From Angiostrongylus vasorum (Eukaryota; Nematoda; Chromadorea; Rhabditida; Metastrongylidae), in NCBI GenBank assembly GCA_018806985.1, contig JADANN010000405.1:1-64000 (forward strand): DNA of 64,000 nucleotides. The letters are read 5' to 3'. Positions 33,235-45,011 of this stretch are shown here, in pieces. The notes beneath the pieces are model-generated. The model searched no databases, was not told where the DNA came from, and saw only the letters and a list, made by a program, of their open reading frames with translations. The first letter of the stretch is position 1; each line of letters begins with the position of its first letter. The translations under genes were made by a program, and so were the position numbers.

Positions 33235-34952
33235 TTACGCAGCGACCAGGTTTTTGACGCATACGTTAGGGGCAGGAAGTACCGTTGAGTCGAAAAGGTG
33301 CGCAGGGAGGAGGGTGTTCTTTGTTCTCTTCACTACATCCTCGATTCTCTTGAAAGCTGCCCAGTCGGCTCGTTTCCTTCTGCTCAGCTCTGGAGCTAAG
33401 TCGTTCATCACATTGATTTCGCGACCTAAATACACATAACAGGAGTGTTCGGAGATATTCGCGCTGTTGAGTGTGAATGGGGAATACGAAACCAATCCGT
33501 TCTTCATGAACATCGTTTTTGTGAGATTTAGTCGAACACCAATCTTTCCGCACTTATCAGACGCATTATCAAAGTCGACAGGCATACGTTCCGGTTGGCT
33601 AAGGTTTGGTGTTATAAGGACGATGGCATCAGCGGAGCGAAGATGATGTAACTGCCGACCATCGGCTTTCACTCCCATATTATCCTATTCCAGTGTTCGC
33701 ATGACGTTCCGGAGGGTGGCGGTGAGTAATTTTTAGCGAGATGGTATCGCCTCGCCTAACCCTTGTTTTGACGCCGATGTTAATATTGTTGAAGAATGGT
33801 GATATCTTGTCTTTGTTTAAATTTTTGTACAGCACACGAAGAATCTTTATGTACTGAGTAGGGACTCCTTGACTATCAAGGGCTTCCATGACTGCTTCTG
33901 TCTCAATTGAGTCAAAGATTTCTTTAAACACTTCGATGAGTCTTGTTATCTTATGGGTGTAGCCCATCTTACTGAATCCTTTTCTAAACCCTGCTTGCTC
34001 ACATGGCTGTCCATCGTCCAGTGTTCTGTCAACCGTGTTTAAGATAACTCGGGTGAGAAGTTTGTAGACGATAGACAGCAAGCAGATTGCGCGATAGTGG
34101 CCGATATCATGTAGATCACAACTCTTGATCATTAATACTGTCTTGCTGGTCTTCCACTGAGTAAGAGCCTTGCATTCAGACAGGTAACGTGTGAAGAGCC
34201 GAGCCAGAGTGTTTACGAGGACTGGCGGAAAGTTCATCAGGTGTTCTGGTCTCATCCTATCGGGACCTCGCGCTGTTCGATTTTTCACCGACGAAATACC
34301 ATGACGGATTTCGGAAGACAGAGACGGTTGTGTGACATATCCATCCTGCTTTATTTCATATGAGGGAACGAGGACGGGACTGCTGAAAATATCCAAGTAG
34401 AATTCGTTAATGATTTTCTCCATTGCCTTTCTGGACGCTTTGACTGTTCCGTTCTGGGCGTCGGAGTGCAATCACCTCAGTTTTGTAATTGGCGAAGCTT
34501 CGGTGAGCTTTCCGAATGCTTTTCCCAATCTCTGTAGCTTCGACCTTTACTGCTGCTCTTCTCTCATTAAGATCTTCTTTTATCGCCTGTCTGCACGGTT
34601 TTGCAAGTCCGGACATTAGTTCGCGGTTGCCTGCAGCTCCTGCGATTCCACGCTGCCCTATCAGCTCGAGTCTTTCTGGAGACAGACGTCTCTTGGTGAC
34701 TTTCGAGCTCTCGGGTTTCATAGCGTTAAAGTGAAGATGTTGAATGAGCCGATCGTATTCCTCGTCGATGTTATCAACAACGTCATCTTCCCAGCAGCCG
34801 ACTAATGAATTGAATAAGTCCCAGTTTATGGTGGTTCTGGGACTTCGGTTTTTGAATTTAGCGGCTTTATCTCCTTTCCTCGAAAAAATAGAATGTTGCA
34901 CGAAGGAGAAGGTGGTCTGAACCCTTGAAGAATTTTGGGACAACAGCAACAT
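33235..34952 (-). pseudogene. A2 linker, reverse transcriptase and start of C-terminal domain
   Basis: Three adjoining frames: 34952-34407 (linker, KRRLSPERLELIGQRG), 34471-33680 (RT, RTARGPDRMRPEHLM, SKTVLMIKSCDLHDIGHY, CEQAGFRKGFSKMGYTHK, VRRGDTISLK) and 33678-33235 (GRQLHHLRSADAIVLI, then SRRKRADWAAFKRIEDV). The order equals that of an intact RTE RT; the aspartate pair is lost and at least two frameshifts are present. Confidence 0.85.
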
Positions 34953-34979
34953 CGATTAAGCAAAACCTTCTATTTACTA

Positions 34980-35630
34980 TGACGTGGTCTATTTCGTTAT
35001 GGTACTCTCTATTGGGAGACTCTCACGTCCATCGTTGAAGGTGGGAGCTTCTGGAATTGCGAGTTACCATGCATGCTCTTGGTCGCCATGATAAACCCAG
35101 ATAGACGCTCACCATATTCGTCCCATTCTAATCTATGGGTCTCAATGTGACGTTCTTCCGGCGTTCCTCTTAGTCCAATCTTGGGGATGAAATCTCCAAT
35201 GATGACCTTGAAGAATGCACGGTCTTCTCTGTAGAACTTCTCCAAGTCCAAATAGAACGCTTCGACTTTTTCTTCGTCATAGTTTGATGTCGGCGCGTAA
35301 ACGACGAAGATTGTCAAAGCCGGCATTGATCCACATCTTTTTAATCGTAAACGTCCGATTCGGGTTGCAAGCTGTCCGAATGAATCGATATTCATGGACA
35401 AACTCGTGTTGACGAGAACACCGACGCCGCGGACTCCTCTACTGTCACATGTTTCCGAGGAACAATTCTAGTCCGGTGTCTTAGGAGGCGTTGGATGGGT
35501 GGCGTCGTCTCGTTTCGGCCAGGTCGATGACGTCGTACCTTATTCTTTTTCATGAGCAAGTCTTCTATCGAGGACCCGGATGCAAGTGAACGTGCGTTGT
35601 AGGTACAGATCGTCACCATAGTTCTTCGTG
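34980..35630 (-). pseudogene. A2 endonuclease domain
   Basis: MVTICTYNARSLASGSS, ETTPPIQRLL in a shifted frame, then [50 protein letters not shown] (GDFNA read as GDFIP) and SQFQKLPPSTMD. Two frameshifts; the APE-type fold blocks are otherwise in order. Confidence 0.85.
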
Positions 35631-36179
35631 ATCCGGGCTGCTTCCATTAGCCCTAAGATTTCAGCAGCCTCTCCGTACTCGTCCTACCCAACGCTGCGAA
35701 ACTGGGGGTTCTTTCGGGGTCAGGGGAATGAGGCCCGTTTTTTTTTACTGTCTTTAGCATTTTGATACCCACGTATAGCTTGCTGGGCTCTGAATGTGGA
35801 GGCTGGGTATACTCAAGGGTAGCTTCCCAGGCTCTCCCAGAGTGGACATGAAGCCTATTTGTTGTAGGCGACTCTTTACCGCTTCCCATATACTTCCCTG
35901 TCACTTGGTTGCAGGCTTTTGGCCGAACTGACTCGTCGGATACATTCAGCATAAGCAAGAACGCACCTGCAGGCGCATGGATAAATACGCTTCGTAAATA
36001 CAGAAAGTATTTGCCAAATCGGCGCCGCAGTAGCAGGGAGGCCATCCCCTGGATCACCCAGCGTCTCAGGGATGCAAAGGTCGCTTTTAGTCCTAGCCTC
36101 GCGACTAGCCGGCTCAAGAGGCCTCATATGGGAAAAATGCGTGGTTTATTTTATTGTGCTAACATTTACACTTCTTAGT

Positions 36180-37545
36180 TACATAGATGGTCCGTCCATT
36201 TTCATAAGTCGTGCGCGCCCCCACTACACTTGCCTTTTGTTTCTTTCTCCGTCGCAATCGTCTTCCGTGGCGGTGGCCTTATTCGAGCATGTCGGCCCAT
36301 GCGAGTCTCATACTGTGCTCTGTAAAACAACTGCAGCTGAGAGTACAGCCGACTTACTCTGATTACGAACACTTCCGCACAACGTCTAGGTGGCCATTCA
36401 TGGCGGCGCCTCTCGTGAATTCCACTCTACAAATCTTTTCGTCCAACTGTCGTATGTTCTTCTCATTATGTGGCCGGCCCATCTATGTTTCACAACCGAT
36501 GAATATTCTCACAGATCTCGAAAACGTGACAGATTTCAAAGACCAGAGCTTTGCATTCCGGCTAGATATTGTTAGTGCCGGTTATCTTTTAAGAAGATAT
36601 CGTTCAAGCGCTGCGTGAGTATTGCGTAGTATTCTTGACGTGGCTGGAGAATCACCCTCACTTCTTAAGCTTAGAAGATTGCAGGAAAACCGCTGAAACA
36701 AAAAGGTGAACGCTGGTATTTAGTTCCATCGTATGGTCAATGCCTTCTTTGAGAGGCCCGAATGCGTCAGCTCTCCTTTTTCTGTCTTGTTCATCTTTAA
36801 TGTCATCTTCCACGGTCATTGACAGCCCAAGATTTACGCATGAAGTTGTCACTGCAATCAAGGGGCCATCCAGTTGATTGTCTCTGCAATCAGAGAGCCA
36901 TCCAGTTCAATTTTTTTCGCCTTGGTCCCCATGCATTTTTCATGAACTGGGTCTTCTTCCGATTTATGCGTAATCCAATCTTTTTTTCCCGCTTCGTTGA
37001 GCTCATTGATCATCGTCTCTGCTTCGCTGACACTTCTTGAAGAGACGACGACGTTGTCAATGAAACGAAGGTATGATAGGAATTTTCCATGTATACGTAT
37101 GCCCTTTCTCACACCGATTGTGTGACTTCATCAACCACTGCAGTGCTGCAATAAACAGCTTCGGCGACATCGTGTCGCTCTGTCGAACCCTTTTTTCTTA
37201 TGGGTGTGGTAAAATGTCGATGGAATAAGATGTGCTTTCGTAGTGCAGTTCCGATAACAGTCAATCAGAGTTCTTATGTAGGATGGGTGTCCTCCTTGGT
37301 TGACGAGCACTAACAGGATTTGCATTCTCTTTCGACACTGTCAAAGGCTTTTCCACAGTCGATCGAGGTTAGGACTAGAGCCAGGCGGTATTCCCGTTAA
37401 ACTTCTGTGAACTGGACACAGTTTCAATGTGGTCCATGAAGAATCCTGCTTGCAGCACTGGTTGCGCCTCATCCAATGTCCCTTGCTATCCGCTACAGGA
37501 TCATCTTAGTGAAAAGTTAGTAGAGTACAATCAACAGTGTGCAAC
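36180..37545 (-). mobile_element. RTE family B fragment B4
   Basis: Minus strand reads ADSKGHWMRRNQCCKQ (degraded QPVEQAGF block), QGGHPSYIRTLIDCYRNCTT, then RIHGKFLSYLRFIDNVVVSS (FADD read as FIDN) and MINELNEAGKKDW, running to the C-terminal tail at 36180. Unlike B1-B3 there is no inverted RT insert, so B4 represents a more canonical lineage. 5' truncated. Confidence 0.8.
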
Positions 37546-37790
37546 CAGTGGTGCTAGTTGGGCGGACGTGCTCGTGAGCAATGTTAATCAGCTGTATTCG
37601 CAGATTTAGTTATTTACAGATCTCGGTATGAGACTGGTACGCGCCCTCCCACGCTCGAATGAATCCACCACCACTGACGACGATTGTGAAGGCGAAAGAA
37701 ATGAGTGGTAGACGTGCTTGGGTCCGCACAACTCGTGAGGATGGACCGTCCAATTATCCAAGTAAGTAATTAATACGTACATATATAGAT
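37545..37790 (+). mobile_element. Family B C-terminal fragment, opposite orientation
   Basis: GASWADVLVSNVNQLYSQI on the plus strand matches the end of the family B protein, then about 170 bp of tail that pairs in reverse with 36200-36345. It forms an inverted arrangement with B4. Confidence 0.7.
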
Positions 37791-37814
37791 ACATGCAAAA
37801 CCGAATGCTCCGCT

Positions 37815-38535
37815 TCATATGGTCAAAATTTTCGAAGCGTCATCTCTTGCTGACTCTATAATAATCTAGCAGGTTTTCTAGCACTCGTGCGAGACATGGG
37901 AATTCACAAGCGTGTGCGTCATGAATAACTGCAAGGTTGCTGTCGCAGTCAGTATAAGACCCATTCTCGCCGAACACTTGATGATTGCTGGAAGTCCCAC
38001 GCTGAAGTGGCTTATTTTAGATTAAATTTTTCCCACAGGAACCGAAATGACAGAAATTTTGCATATCCCAACCGGCATTTGTACTCTGGCATACATTGTC
38101 AAAGATTCAAAGATTTTCGAACTTGCTTAGAGATTCTGCTGTCGCCTGCGGTTTCTGGCATTATTTGTGAATGTCGTTAAATTTCCGTCAGTTCGGTACT
38201 CCCTAAAGTCGATAACCTTCAAAGATTGTAGAGAGCGATCTGGTTCCAAACAAGTCTAAGCCGCTTTAGCGCCGCTGATGAGTGAGAGCTTTTTTGATTT
38301 CGCCTGAATTTAACCAGGGATTTGCTCATATTGAGCAACCACCACCATTGTTTTACCCACCTCTTTGTTAAAGATTTTTTTGCCTCATTGAGGATATCGT
38401 TTTCAGACTACCAATGTCATCATCGCTAACTGGTCGAGGGCAATATGGCAGGATGTTCTGAACAAAGTGGCTCGCCGCCTTTCATCAGGCCCGTTTGCAA
38501 CGAATTTCTTCGGAGTTTTCGTCACTATCACCTAA
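37815..38535 (+). pseudogene. Secreted-protein pseudogene P3 (exons 4 and 5)
   Basis: Starts inside intron 3. Exon 4 relic (about 37882-38001) reads RDMGIHK, then in another frame CVMNNC and RPILAEHLMIAGSPT, having lost roughly 30 nt that include the C-F-I-V-G-N segment. Exon 5 (38407-38535) is intact, with TTTTCAG in front and TAA at the end: NVIIANWSRAIWQDVL, RRLSSGPFATNFF. Exons 1-3 are missing. Confidence 0.75.
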
Positions 38536-39740
38536 ACGTGAAGTGTTATGTGAAGCATGTTCAGTAAAGTATTCACGAAGTTTGACTTCGGTGTGATATC
38601 ATAGTTCTGCCTTGGCATAAAGTTCAGTCTTTCAATATTTTCGTTTCAACGAAACAACACTCCAGAATAAAACTTGGAACGAAAACCATTCTCCTACGCA
38701 TTCAGGCTTGTTTTTTGTCGGACTCGTAGGTTGCTAATGTAAAAATTCACTCTTTTTAGCGAAACATTCACCGTTTTGGCTTGCCTCCATGTGTACTTAA
38801 AAAAGCGATACGATATATTTATTTCACCCTTTGAATTTCATACTGACAAAAACGGCAATCTGCAAACCTTGCCCCTCTCCCCCACCTCCCATTTGTCCAG
38901 GATGGTGCCCCTCATTCTATAAACGAGGGAATAAAAAGAAAGAAAGCAACCTCGCCATCTAAAGAAACTTCGGAGCGAAAAATGTCTTAACTCCTCTTGC
39001 AAAACCAACTCCTAACACGTAACACCAAACCCTAAACTTTGAGTGGCCGATGTTTAGGGAAGAAGTCTAGTTTAATGTCAGTTATGGATTTGCTGGTTTT
39101 TCAACAAATGAGAAAAATTTTTTGTATAATTTTTTGTGTAATAGGAAAATTTAGGAAATCGATAACATGACGAGAGTGTGGGAGAGCTCTCTGTCTACCA
39201 CTCCAGACAGCTTCTTATAAATATCTACTATTTTCTATATATTACTATTGTCTCTCCTTTAACCATATTGCTTGGAGATGTCTTCTCATTTATGCTTGGT
39301 CTACTTAGGCGCTTTTTTTCACTTCAGACCATTTTATACATTGACTATTGTTTACTAACGTGATTAGATAAGGTCCTGCAGTGGGTTGGTCTTTATAAAA
39401 TTATTGAGCACCATGAGCAGTTTGACAAAGGCAAATTCTTAAATAATATCCTAGACAGACAAGCTATTAGTTACAAAAACGCACTGGGAAGCCTTGTAAA
39501 TTAGAAGAAATCATTTAGAAGAAATGCACTGGGCAGAATACGCCATTGGATACGTCCGCTTTGCACATATGTCATTCGTTATACCTTAATCGCGTCCTTC
39601 GAAAGTCGCATTCAAAGTGTAATCCCATACTGCATACATTATGCATTGCAGCCGAGCCATCAGTGTGTTTCCGGCATCAAAGGCATCAGGGCCACTGCTC
39701 TACCTTCATCCTTCTTCAAAATGCTCCGCGTTACTGTCAC
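38536..39740 (+). repeat. 3' flank of P3 leading into a second, divergent gene relic
   Basis: Parallels 51990-53030 (GAGTGGCCGATGTTTGGGA, GGATGGTGC.CCTCA) and, further on, 26540-25920 in reverse. It suggests that the ancestral locus held two genes in tandem, this stretch being the gap plus introns of the second. Confidence 0.65.
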
Positions 39741-39902
39741 GCCACCAATATCGTTATATCGAACTGGTCAGGGGAAATTTGGTATGGTGTCCTTAACATA
39801 GCAGCTCGTCACCTTCAATCACTCGCATTTGTAACAAATTCCTTCGGAGCTTTCGTCACTATTGCACGAACTCTGATGTGCGAGGTGAAGCGTGTCCCTT
39901 AA
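39741..39902 (+). pseudogene. Exon 5B-type pseudogene exon (P3)
   Basis: TNIVISNWSGEIWYGVL, ARHLQSLAFVTNSFGAFVTI, then read-through to EVKRVP and stop. The acceptor AG before it is lost (GTCACG). Nearly the same as the P2 copy. Confidence 0.65.
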
Positions 39903-40239
39903 AGCACTCGCTGAACATTGGGGTAAGTTCATGTTTATCCTACGGCATAATGTTCATGACTTCAAAATGTCTTACCTTCATGTGCACCACTCCGGAATAG
40001 AACTCTCAACGTAAATCGTTCTTCTGCGCCGTGACTTTTCATATTTTGTTAAAAAAAACAGCATTTCGTAGAACAAAAATTGTGATCTTGTGCAAATAAT
40101 TGACTGCCTTTATTTACGTAGGCTAAAAAGGGGAGTAATTCCTACGACCGACTTTCTACTAACTTCGGCATTGATCGAATAATTCACTGTTTCCCCTGAC
40201 CAGCAAACACAAGGTTGTTATTCTGTGCTTTATCTACAG

Positions 40240-40285
40240 GCGAGATGACGTTTAGGCGGATTTCGCCTCCTTCAAAGCAGAGCGA
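40240..40285 (-). ncRNA. Degenerate hammerhead-like motif at the A3 junction
   Basis: Minus strand: TTTGAAGG, AGGCG-AAAT-CCGCC, TAAAC, GTC, ATC. The counterpart of 25396-25438; core boxes changed in the same way, so it was already dead before the duplication. Confidence 0.4.
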
Positions 40286-40289
40286 TCTT

Positions 40290-41535
40290 TCGTGCTCTCG
40301 CAATAATTCGATGAGTCTTGTTATCTTATCGGGTGTAGCCCATCTTACTAAATCCTTTTCTAAACCCTGCTTGCTCACATGGCTGTCCATCGTCCAGCGT
40401 TCTGTCAATCATGTTTAAGATAACTCGAGTGAAAAGTTTGTAGACGACAGACAGCAGGGTCTTGCTGGTCTTCAGCTGAGTAGGGAACCTTGCATTCAGA
40501 CAGGTAATATGTGAACAGCCGAGCCAGTGTGTTTAAGAGGACTGCCGGAAAGTTCTTCAGGTGTTCTGGTCTCATCCTGTCCGGACCTGGTGCTGTTCGA
40601 TTTTTCACCGACGAAATGGAATTTCGGATTTCGGAAGGGAGAAAGCGGTGGTACAACATATCCATCCCTCCTTTATTTCATATGACGGGAAGGTGGACGT
40701 GGCTATCGAAGAGATCTGAATAGGTATTCGTGAATGACTTTCTCTATTGCCTTTCTGGACGCTGTAACTGTTCCGTCTGGGCGTCGGAGTGCAATCATCT
40801 TGGTCCTGTAACTGGCGAAGCTTCGGTGAGCATTGCAAATGCTTTTCCCAGTCTCTGCAACTTCGACCATTACTGCTGCTCTTCTCCCCTTTAAGATCTT
40901 CTTTTATCGCCTGTCTGCATTGTTTTGCAAGTTCGGACGTTAGCTCGCGGTTGCCTGCAGCTCGTGCGATTCGACGCTGGCGTATCGGCTCGTGGGTTTC
41001 TGGAGGCAGACGTCTCTTGGTGACCTTAGAACTCTCAGCCTCCATAGCGTTAACGTGAAGATGTTGAATGAGCCAATTTCATTCATCGTCGATGTTATCG
41101 ACAAAGCATCTTCCCAACAGCCGACCAATGAATTGAGTAATTCCCAGTTTATGGTGGTTCTGGGACTTCGTTTTTTTGTATTTATCGGCTTTTTCCTCCT
41201 TTCTGCGGGAAATAGAATCTTGCACGAAGGAGAAGGTGGTCTGATCTCGTATAGAATTTTGGGACAACAGCGACATCGGTAAGGCAAAACCTTCTATTTA
41301 CTATGATATGGTCTATTTCGTTATGGTACTCTCCATTGGGAGACTCCCACGTCCAGCGTTGAGGGTGGGACTTCTGGAATTGCGAGTTACCACGGATGGT
41401 CTTGGTCGTCATGATAAACACAGACGAGCCGGTCACCTGTTCGTTCCATTCTAATCCGTGGGTTCCAATGTGACGTTCTTCAGACGTTCTTCCTAGTCCA
41501 AACTTGGCGTTGAGATCTCCAATGATGACATCCCA
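40290..41535 (-). mobile_element. RTE family A copy A3 (middle part)
   Basis: Minus strand gives VIIGDLNAKFGLG (GDFNA block), GNSQFQKSHPQRWTWESPNG, EIDHIIVNRRFCLTDVAVVP, KRRLPPETHEPIRQRRIA, NRTAPGPDRMRPEHL and KITRLIELLREHERS, ending at the same RT position as A1. It keeps more endonuclease residues than A1. Truncated at both ends. Confidence 0.85.
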
Positions 41536-41667
41536 CAATGATTTCTCCCGTATTAACAAATGAACGTCCCAAGAGCGCTTATTATGGCGGAACACGAGTT
41601 CATGGGAAAAAAACCTTTTCAAAATGCATTATTTCACTGATAGACTTAAAAGAGGTTGGTAATCACC

Positions 41668-41712
41668 TTTGTTCGGATATAGTTTTGACGCCTTCATCCT
41701 CATCAGAGCCGA
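41668..41712 (-). ncRNA. Hammerhead-like motif with textbook CTGATGA
   Basis: Minus strand: TCGGCT, CTGATGA, GGATGAAGGCGTC, AAAAC. CTGATGA is the canonical core, but stem II is imperfect and GAAAC reads AAAAC. Confidence 0.4.
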
Positions 41713-41714
41713 TT

Positions 41715-42225
41715 ACTTGAGTCGATCAGTTGTACAACTTCTCGATATGCAGTTTTTATCTTCGTATCGAGTCGGATCTTCCTCGGTCGAGCATCTCTCT
41801 GGTGATGCAATCTCTTCTATCGATTTCTTTTGTACGGGATATACGTTCTTGGTAGTAATGATTGTCCAGTGATAACGACTGTTTTTCCCGAAAATCCTTC
41901 CTGCACATGTCGGTGTCTCTATCAACTAGCACAAAGGTATTTTCTCAGTATGAAAATATTTTATTTAATCCCACATCCAATATGACAACGAAGTTAACTG
42001 AGGGGTGCACAATGCATGTTAACAATCAGATGCATTCCTGGTAGTGGCAAAGATAACCGGCAGAAGAATGTGTGCCATCTGTAGATAAACGATAAACGCG
42101 TTTGGCATTGATTAATCCGTTAGAGAGTGGTAACGCGTTTGATTCCATTCGTAACAGTGGTGGTTTAACACATATTTAGTTGATACAAAAGCTAGGGGTG
42201 GCTTGCCGATTTATCAACTCATTGT
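41715..42225. other. No recognisable gene
   Basis: Short frames on both strands, none with family features. Confidence 0.4.
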
Positions 42226-42229
42226 TTTT

Positions 42230-42360
42230 TAACTTATTATTTACCGCCTACTCTTTTTTAACGGCAGGGTATGTATTGCGAAATATAACTTTAATGATGC
42301 TGAGATATTTGCAAAACTCCGGACCGCAAGTGCCTGCAGTGGGGAACGGACGCACTATTG
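42230..42360 (-). mobile_element. S5 repeat fragment
   Basis: TTATTTACCGCCTACTC, then GATGCTGAGATATTTGCAAAA and CCGCAAGTGCCTGCAGTGGGG, the reverse of the right part of the 2020 and 18130 copies. Confidence 0.55.
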
Positions 42361-42399
42361 TCATTGTTTTTTTATCCGTTCAGATAAGTCTGATACGAG

Positions 42400-43080
42400 A
42401 ACACCATCGGGCCACGCTGATCGAAATTCCGTTTTTTAATGTGAGATCGTGCTTGAAATGTGGCGTTTGACTCAAAAATGTGGAAGAAAGATGTGTGTTG
42501 CTGCCCAGGAAACGAGAATTTAATCTTGGCAGAGTGGCAGAGCAAAAAGATAACTTGTTTCACAGTCAAAGATCTGTAGATAGAATGGTTTTCATGTCAA
42601 CTAACAAAGTTCACTATGCTCTGCAGTATGACTCACGGTTGAAATAGGTAATTATTTTCGCATGCATCGGATGCATTCTACCCAATTCACGTCGGGCGTT
42701 ATTTGCTGTGTCCTCTCTCAGCAAATCACAGTCGCTGTCCACGCATGGCGACGTCATTTGTACCATCGTTCAATCAACTAACGGATACCTTCTAGTTTTT
42801 AGTAGTTTAACTGATAATGCAATCACTTCTTAATTTCTACCTCTCCTTTCTTCATGGTTTGTCTTGTCTTGGCTTCATGATGTTGTCTTTACTAGATATT
42901 AACTGACTTTGACATAACTTAATACTGCAATATTTCGAAATAGATTACAATAGTACTTATGCTACCTATGCCTATGATTAGAAAAACCGTCTTTAAATGT
43001 CGCCAGTGCCCCTTCACCTGTCTCATTTTTATGAGAATTCCGTGGCCCGACCCTTTTTATCCTCGGCCTCCACTCGTAGT
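42400..43080. other. No recognisable gene
   Basis: Apparently unique sequence. Confidence 0.4.
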
Positions 43081-43145
43081 TGACGGTTTTCTTGATGAGC
43101 AAACACAAAGTTGTTATTACTGCATTTTTTTCAATAAAACTGGAC

Positions 43146-43186
43146 GACGGGTCGGTGATTTCGCCTTCTTCAGAGCCTAGAAAGAC
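43146..43186 (-). ncRNA. Degenerate hammerhead-like motif
   Basis: Minus strand: AGGCT, CTGAAGA, A, GGCG-AAAT-CACC, GACCC (for GAAAC), GTC. Next to type 1 right-half sequence at 43090-43140. Confidence 0.45.
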
Positions 43187-43329
43187 TAAACTGAAATGTA
43201 ATCTACTCAATCAAACGCTTTCCCTCACCCCCGCAGATAATGTCGGTTCCTCGCCAGCTACTGTGAATGAATGAATGCTGGAATACCAACCTCATGTTTG
43301 CTCATCAACGAAGCAGTGCTTACAACCCT

Positions 43330-44330
43330 AGTCCTTAGAGGTTTTAGGTTTAAAATTTTTAAATTTTGGACTATGTGGTGGAAAAACGGGTTTACTCCTT
43401 CATTTAGTTGGGTATAATTGAGGTAATGAAGTCGGTTAATCACACAAAGCCGGTCGTGCATTCAAAACTCCGTTTATGAAATTCTCACAAATCCGCAAAA
43501 CCCCATTAAAATGAAAAAAAGTCCAGGAATGGAGTGCTTTTTTTGGGAAAAATTCGAGGAATGCTAGAAAATGGAAGGGAAGGTAATAGAAAATTTCGGG
43601 TAATGTTTAGGGTAAGTGTCCTATTGCAAAGGTGTAATGACCAGCCTGGACGTGAAAATGACGCGAAAATTTGGTGAAAGTCTTGATCTGCCTGGAAAAA
43701 CACGGATTTTTTGAACAATAGTCAATTCTTATACGTTAAATAAGTAAGTGTATCAAGTTGTCACGTGCCGTATCAGTGTATCTGCATGCTCATCTAAAGG
43801 TCCACATTTTACCAGGATGATCAGGACGTCTGCGTCTGAATTGCAAAACCATTAGGGTCGTCTTAAAGCGGAAAGTTTTGTTTAAAAGGCACAAGGAGCG
43901 GAAATTTTTTGCTTTATATTAAGAGAACTATGATAAGTCTTAAATAAGGATGTCGGTACGTTTTAGTTAAGAAGTCAAAAGGTATGGAACAATACCGAAT
44001 ATGACAATGGTCGTCATTTGCACACACGTCAATATCGAGCCATGACGATGACAACATTGAAGCATTCTATGTGGGCATTGCTGTTAAACACGAGATATCC
44101 CACTTATACAGTTTCTTCGCGAAGACGTCAATGTCGGTTCAGGCCTTAGAAGGTTTGACTTCGCAATGGAACTCGAAGAATGAGTGGAGTCGAGGAAACG
44201 GAAAATGACCGGCTGCCAGAGTTTGCTATGACAATCACTGTCATTTATCTCTCAGAAGCCGTCTTTCATTAACGCTCTGCAACAATAGTCTGTAATTACT
44301 TGGAATATTGAGGTTGCGCAGGATTATATA
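43330..44330. other. No recognisable gene
   Basis: AT-rich, no repeat relationship or family signal seen. Confidence 0.4.
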
Positions 44331-44341
44331 AAGAACACTTA

Positions 44342-44380
44342 CCAGGTTGACGTCTTCGTCTTCTTCAGAGTCACTTTGAT
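44342..44380 (-). ncRNA. Hammerhead-like motif, GACG/CGTC subtype
   Basis: Minus strand: GACT, CTGAAGA, A, GACG-AA-GACGTC, AACC (for GAAAC). Preceded by TGTGGACTATTGACTCAG-type sequence, as in 10911-10950 reversed. Confidence 0.4.
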
Positions 44381-44751
44381 CTGAGTCAATAGTCCACAAT
44401 TGGTCGTTGTCGCATATATTATTTATGCCAGCGTCGTAAAAGCTCAATAATATTGAGGAGTGTGGTTTACCCTTTTTAAAGCTCGATGAAAGTCCGTTTT
44501 TAAAATACTGCTACGTTCCAGCTAATGAACTAAGTAGCGACAGCTGTAGGATGCAGTGTCACAATGAAAGCAGACCAGCTGTTAATATTGGTTGGCAATA
44601 TGTCAAGAACATCTTCTGTAAAAGATCGCTGTAGAGTGAATTTCTACATTCGAAGGGTACTCCACTTGAAATGCCTTGACTCGATGCGATTGCTAACACT
44701 TACATCGCGACAACGACTGGCTGTGGACCATCTACTCGGTTCAGCACTACC

Positions 44752-44790
44752 GTGAGCTAGACGAAGACGTCGAGACGTTAGCTGACTGTG
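44752..44790 (+). ncRNA. Hammerhead-like motif, GACG/CGTC subtype
   Basis: GAGCTAGACGAAGACGTCGAGACGTTAGC in order: a shortened core, stem II GACG/CGTC, GAGAC, GTT, AGC. TGTGGACCATCTACTCGG lies about 40 nt upstream. Confidence 0.4.
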
Positions 44791-45011
44791 CATTCTTTCA
44801 CTGAATTGCTGACACAAGGTTCATGAAAAAAACTTAATACGGCTAGCGTTTTGTGGGGAAACAAACGACCAATCACTATCAAGAAACTTTTTGTGCAAAA
44901 GAGCGATTCCGAGTTTGGGTAATTCATTCGAGCGGTACACCAGTGGATTGGAATCGGTGCGAACCTGAAAACTCACATTGGAAGGACGAACAACTGTGGA
45001 TAACCGACCCG

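Larger units (their letters stand above)
32600..36105 (-). mobile_element. RTE family A retroelement copy A2 (near full length)
   Basis: The most complete family A copy: 5' leader 36105-35630, endonuclease 35630-34980, linker and RT 34952-33235, C-terminal region to 32600, about 3.5 kb in all. Only about five frame breaks divide it. The leader carries a 154-codon open frame (36117-35653). The RT catalytic box reads SADA in place of FADD. It bears the 214-bp type insertion (32868-33068). It could be the best template for a consensus of the family in this window. Confidence 0.87.

Noticed and set aside
44241..44447. Acidic 68-codon frame (SDSEEDEDV) as a gene
   Set aside because: The acidic run is the translation of the hammerhead-like motif and its upstream block.
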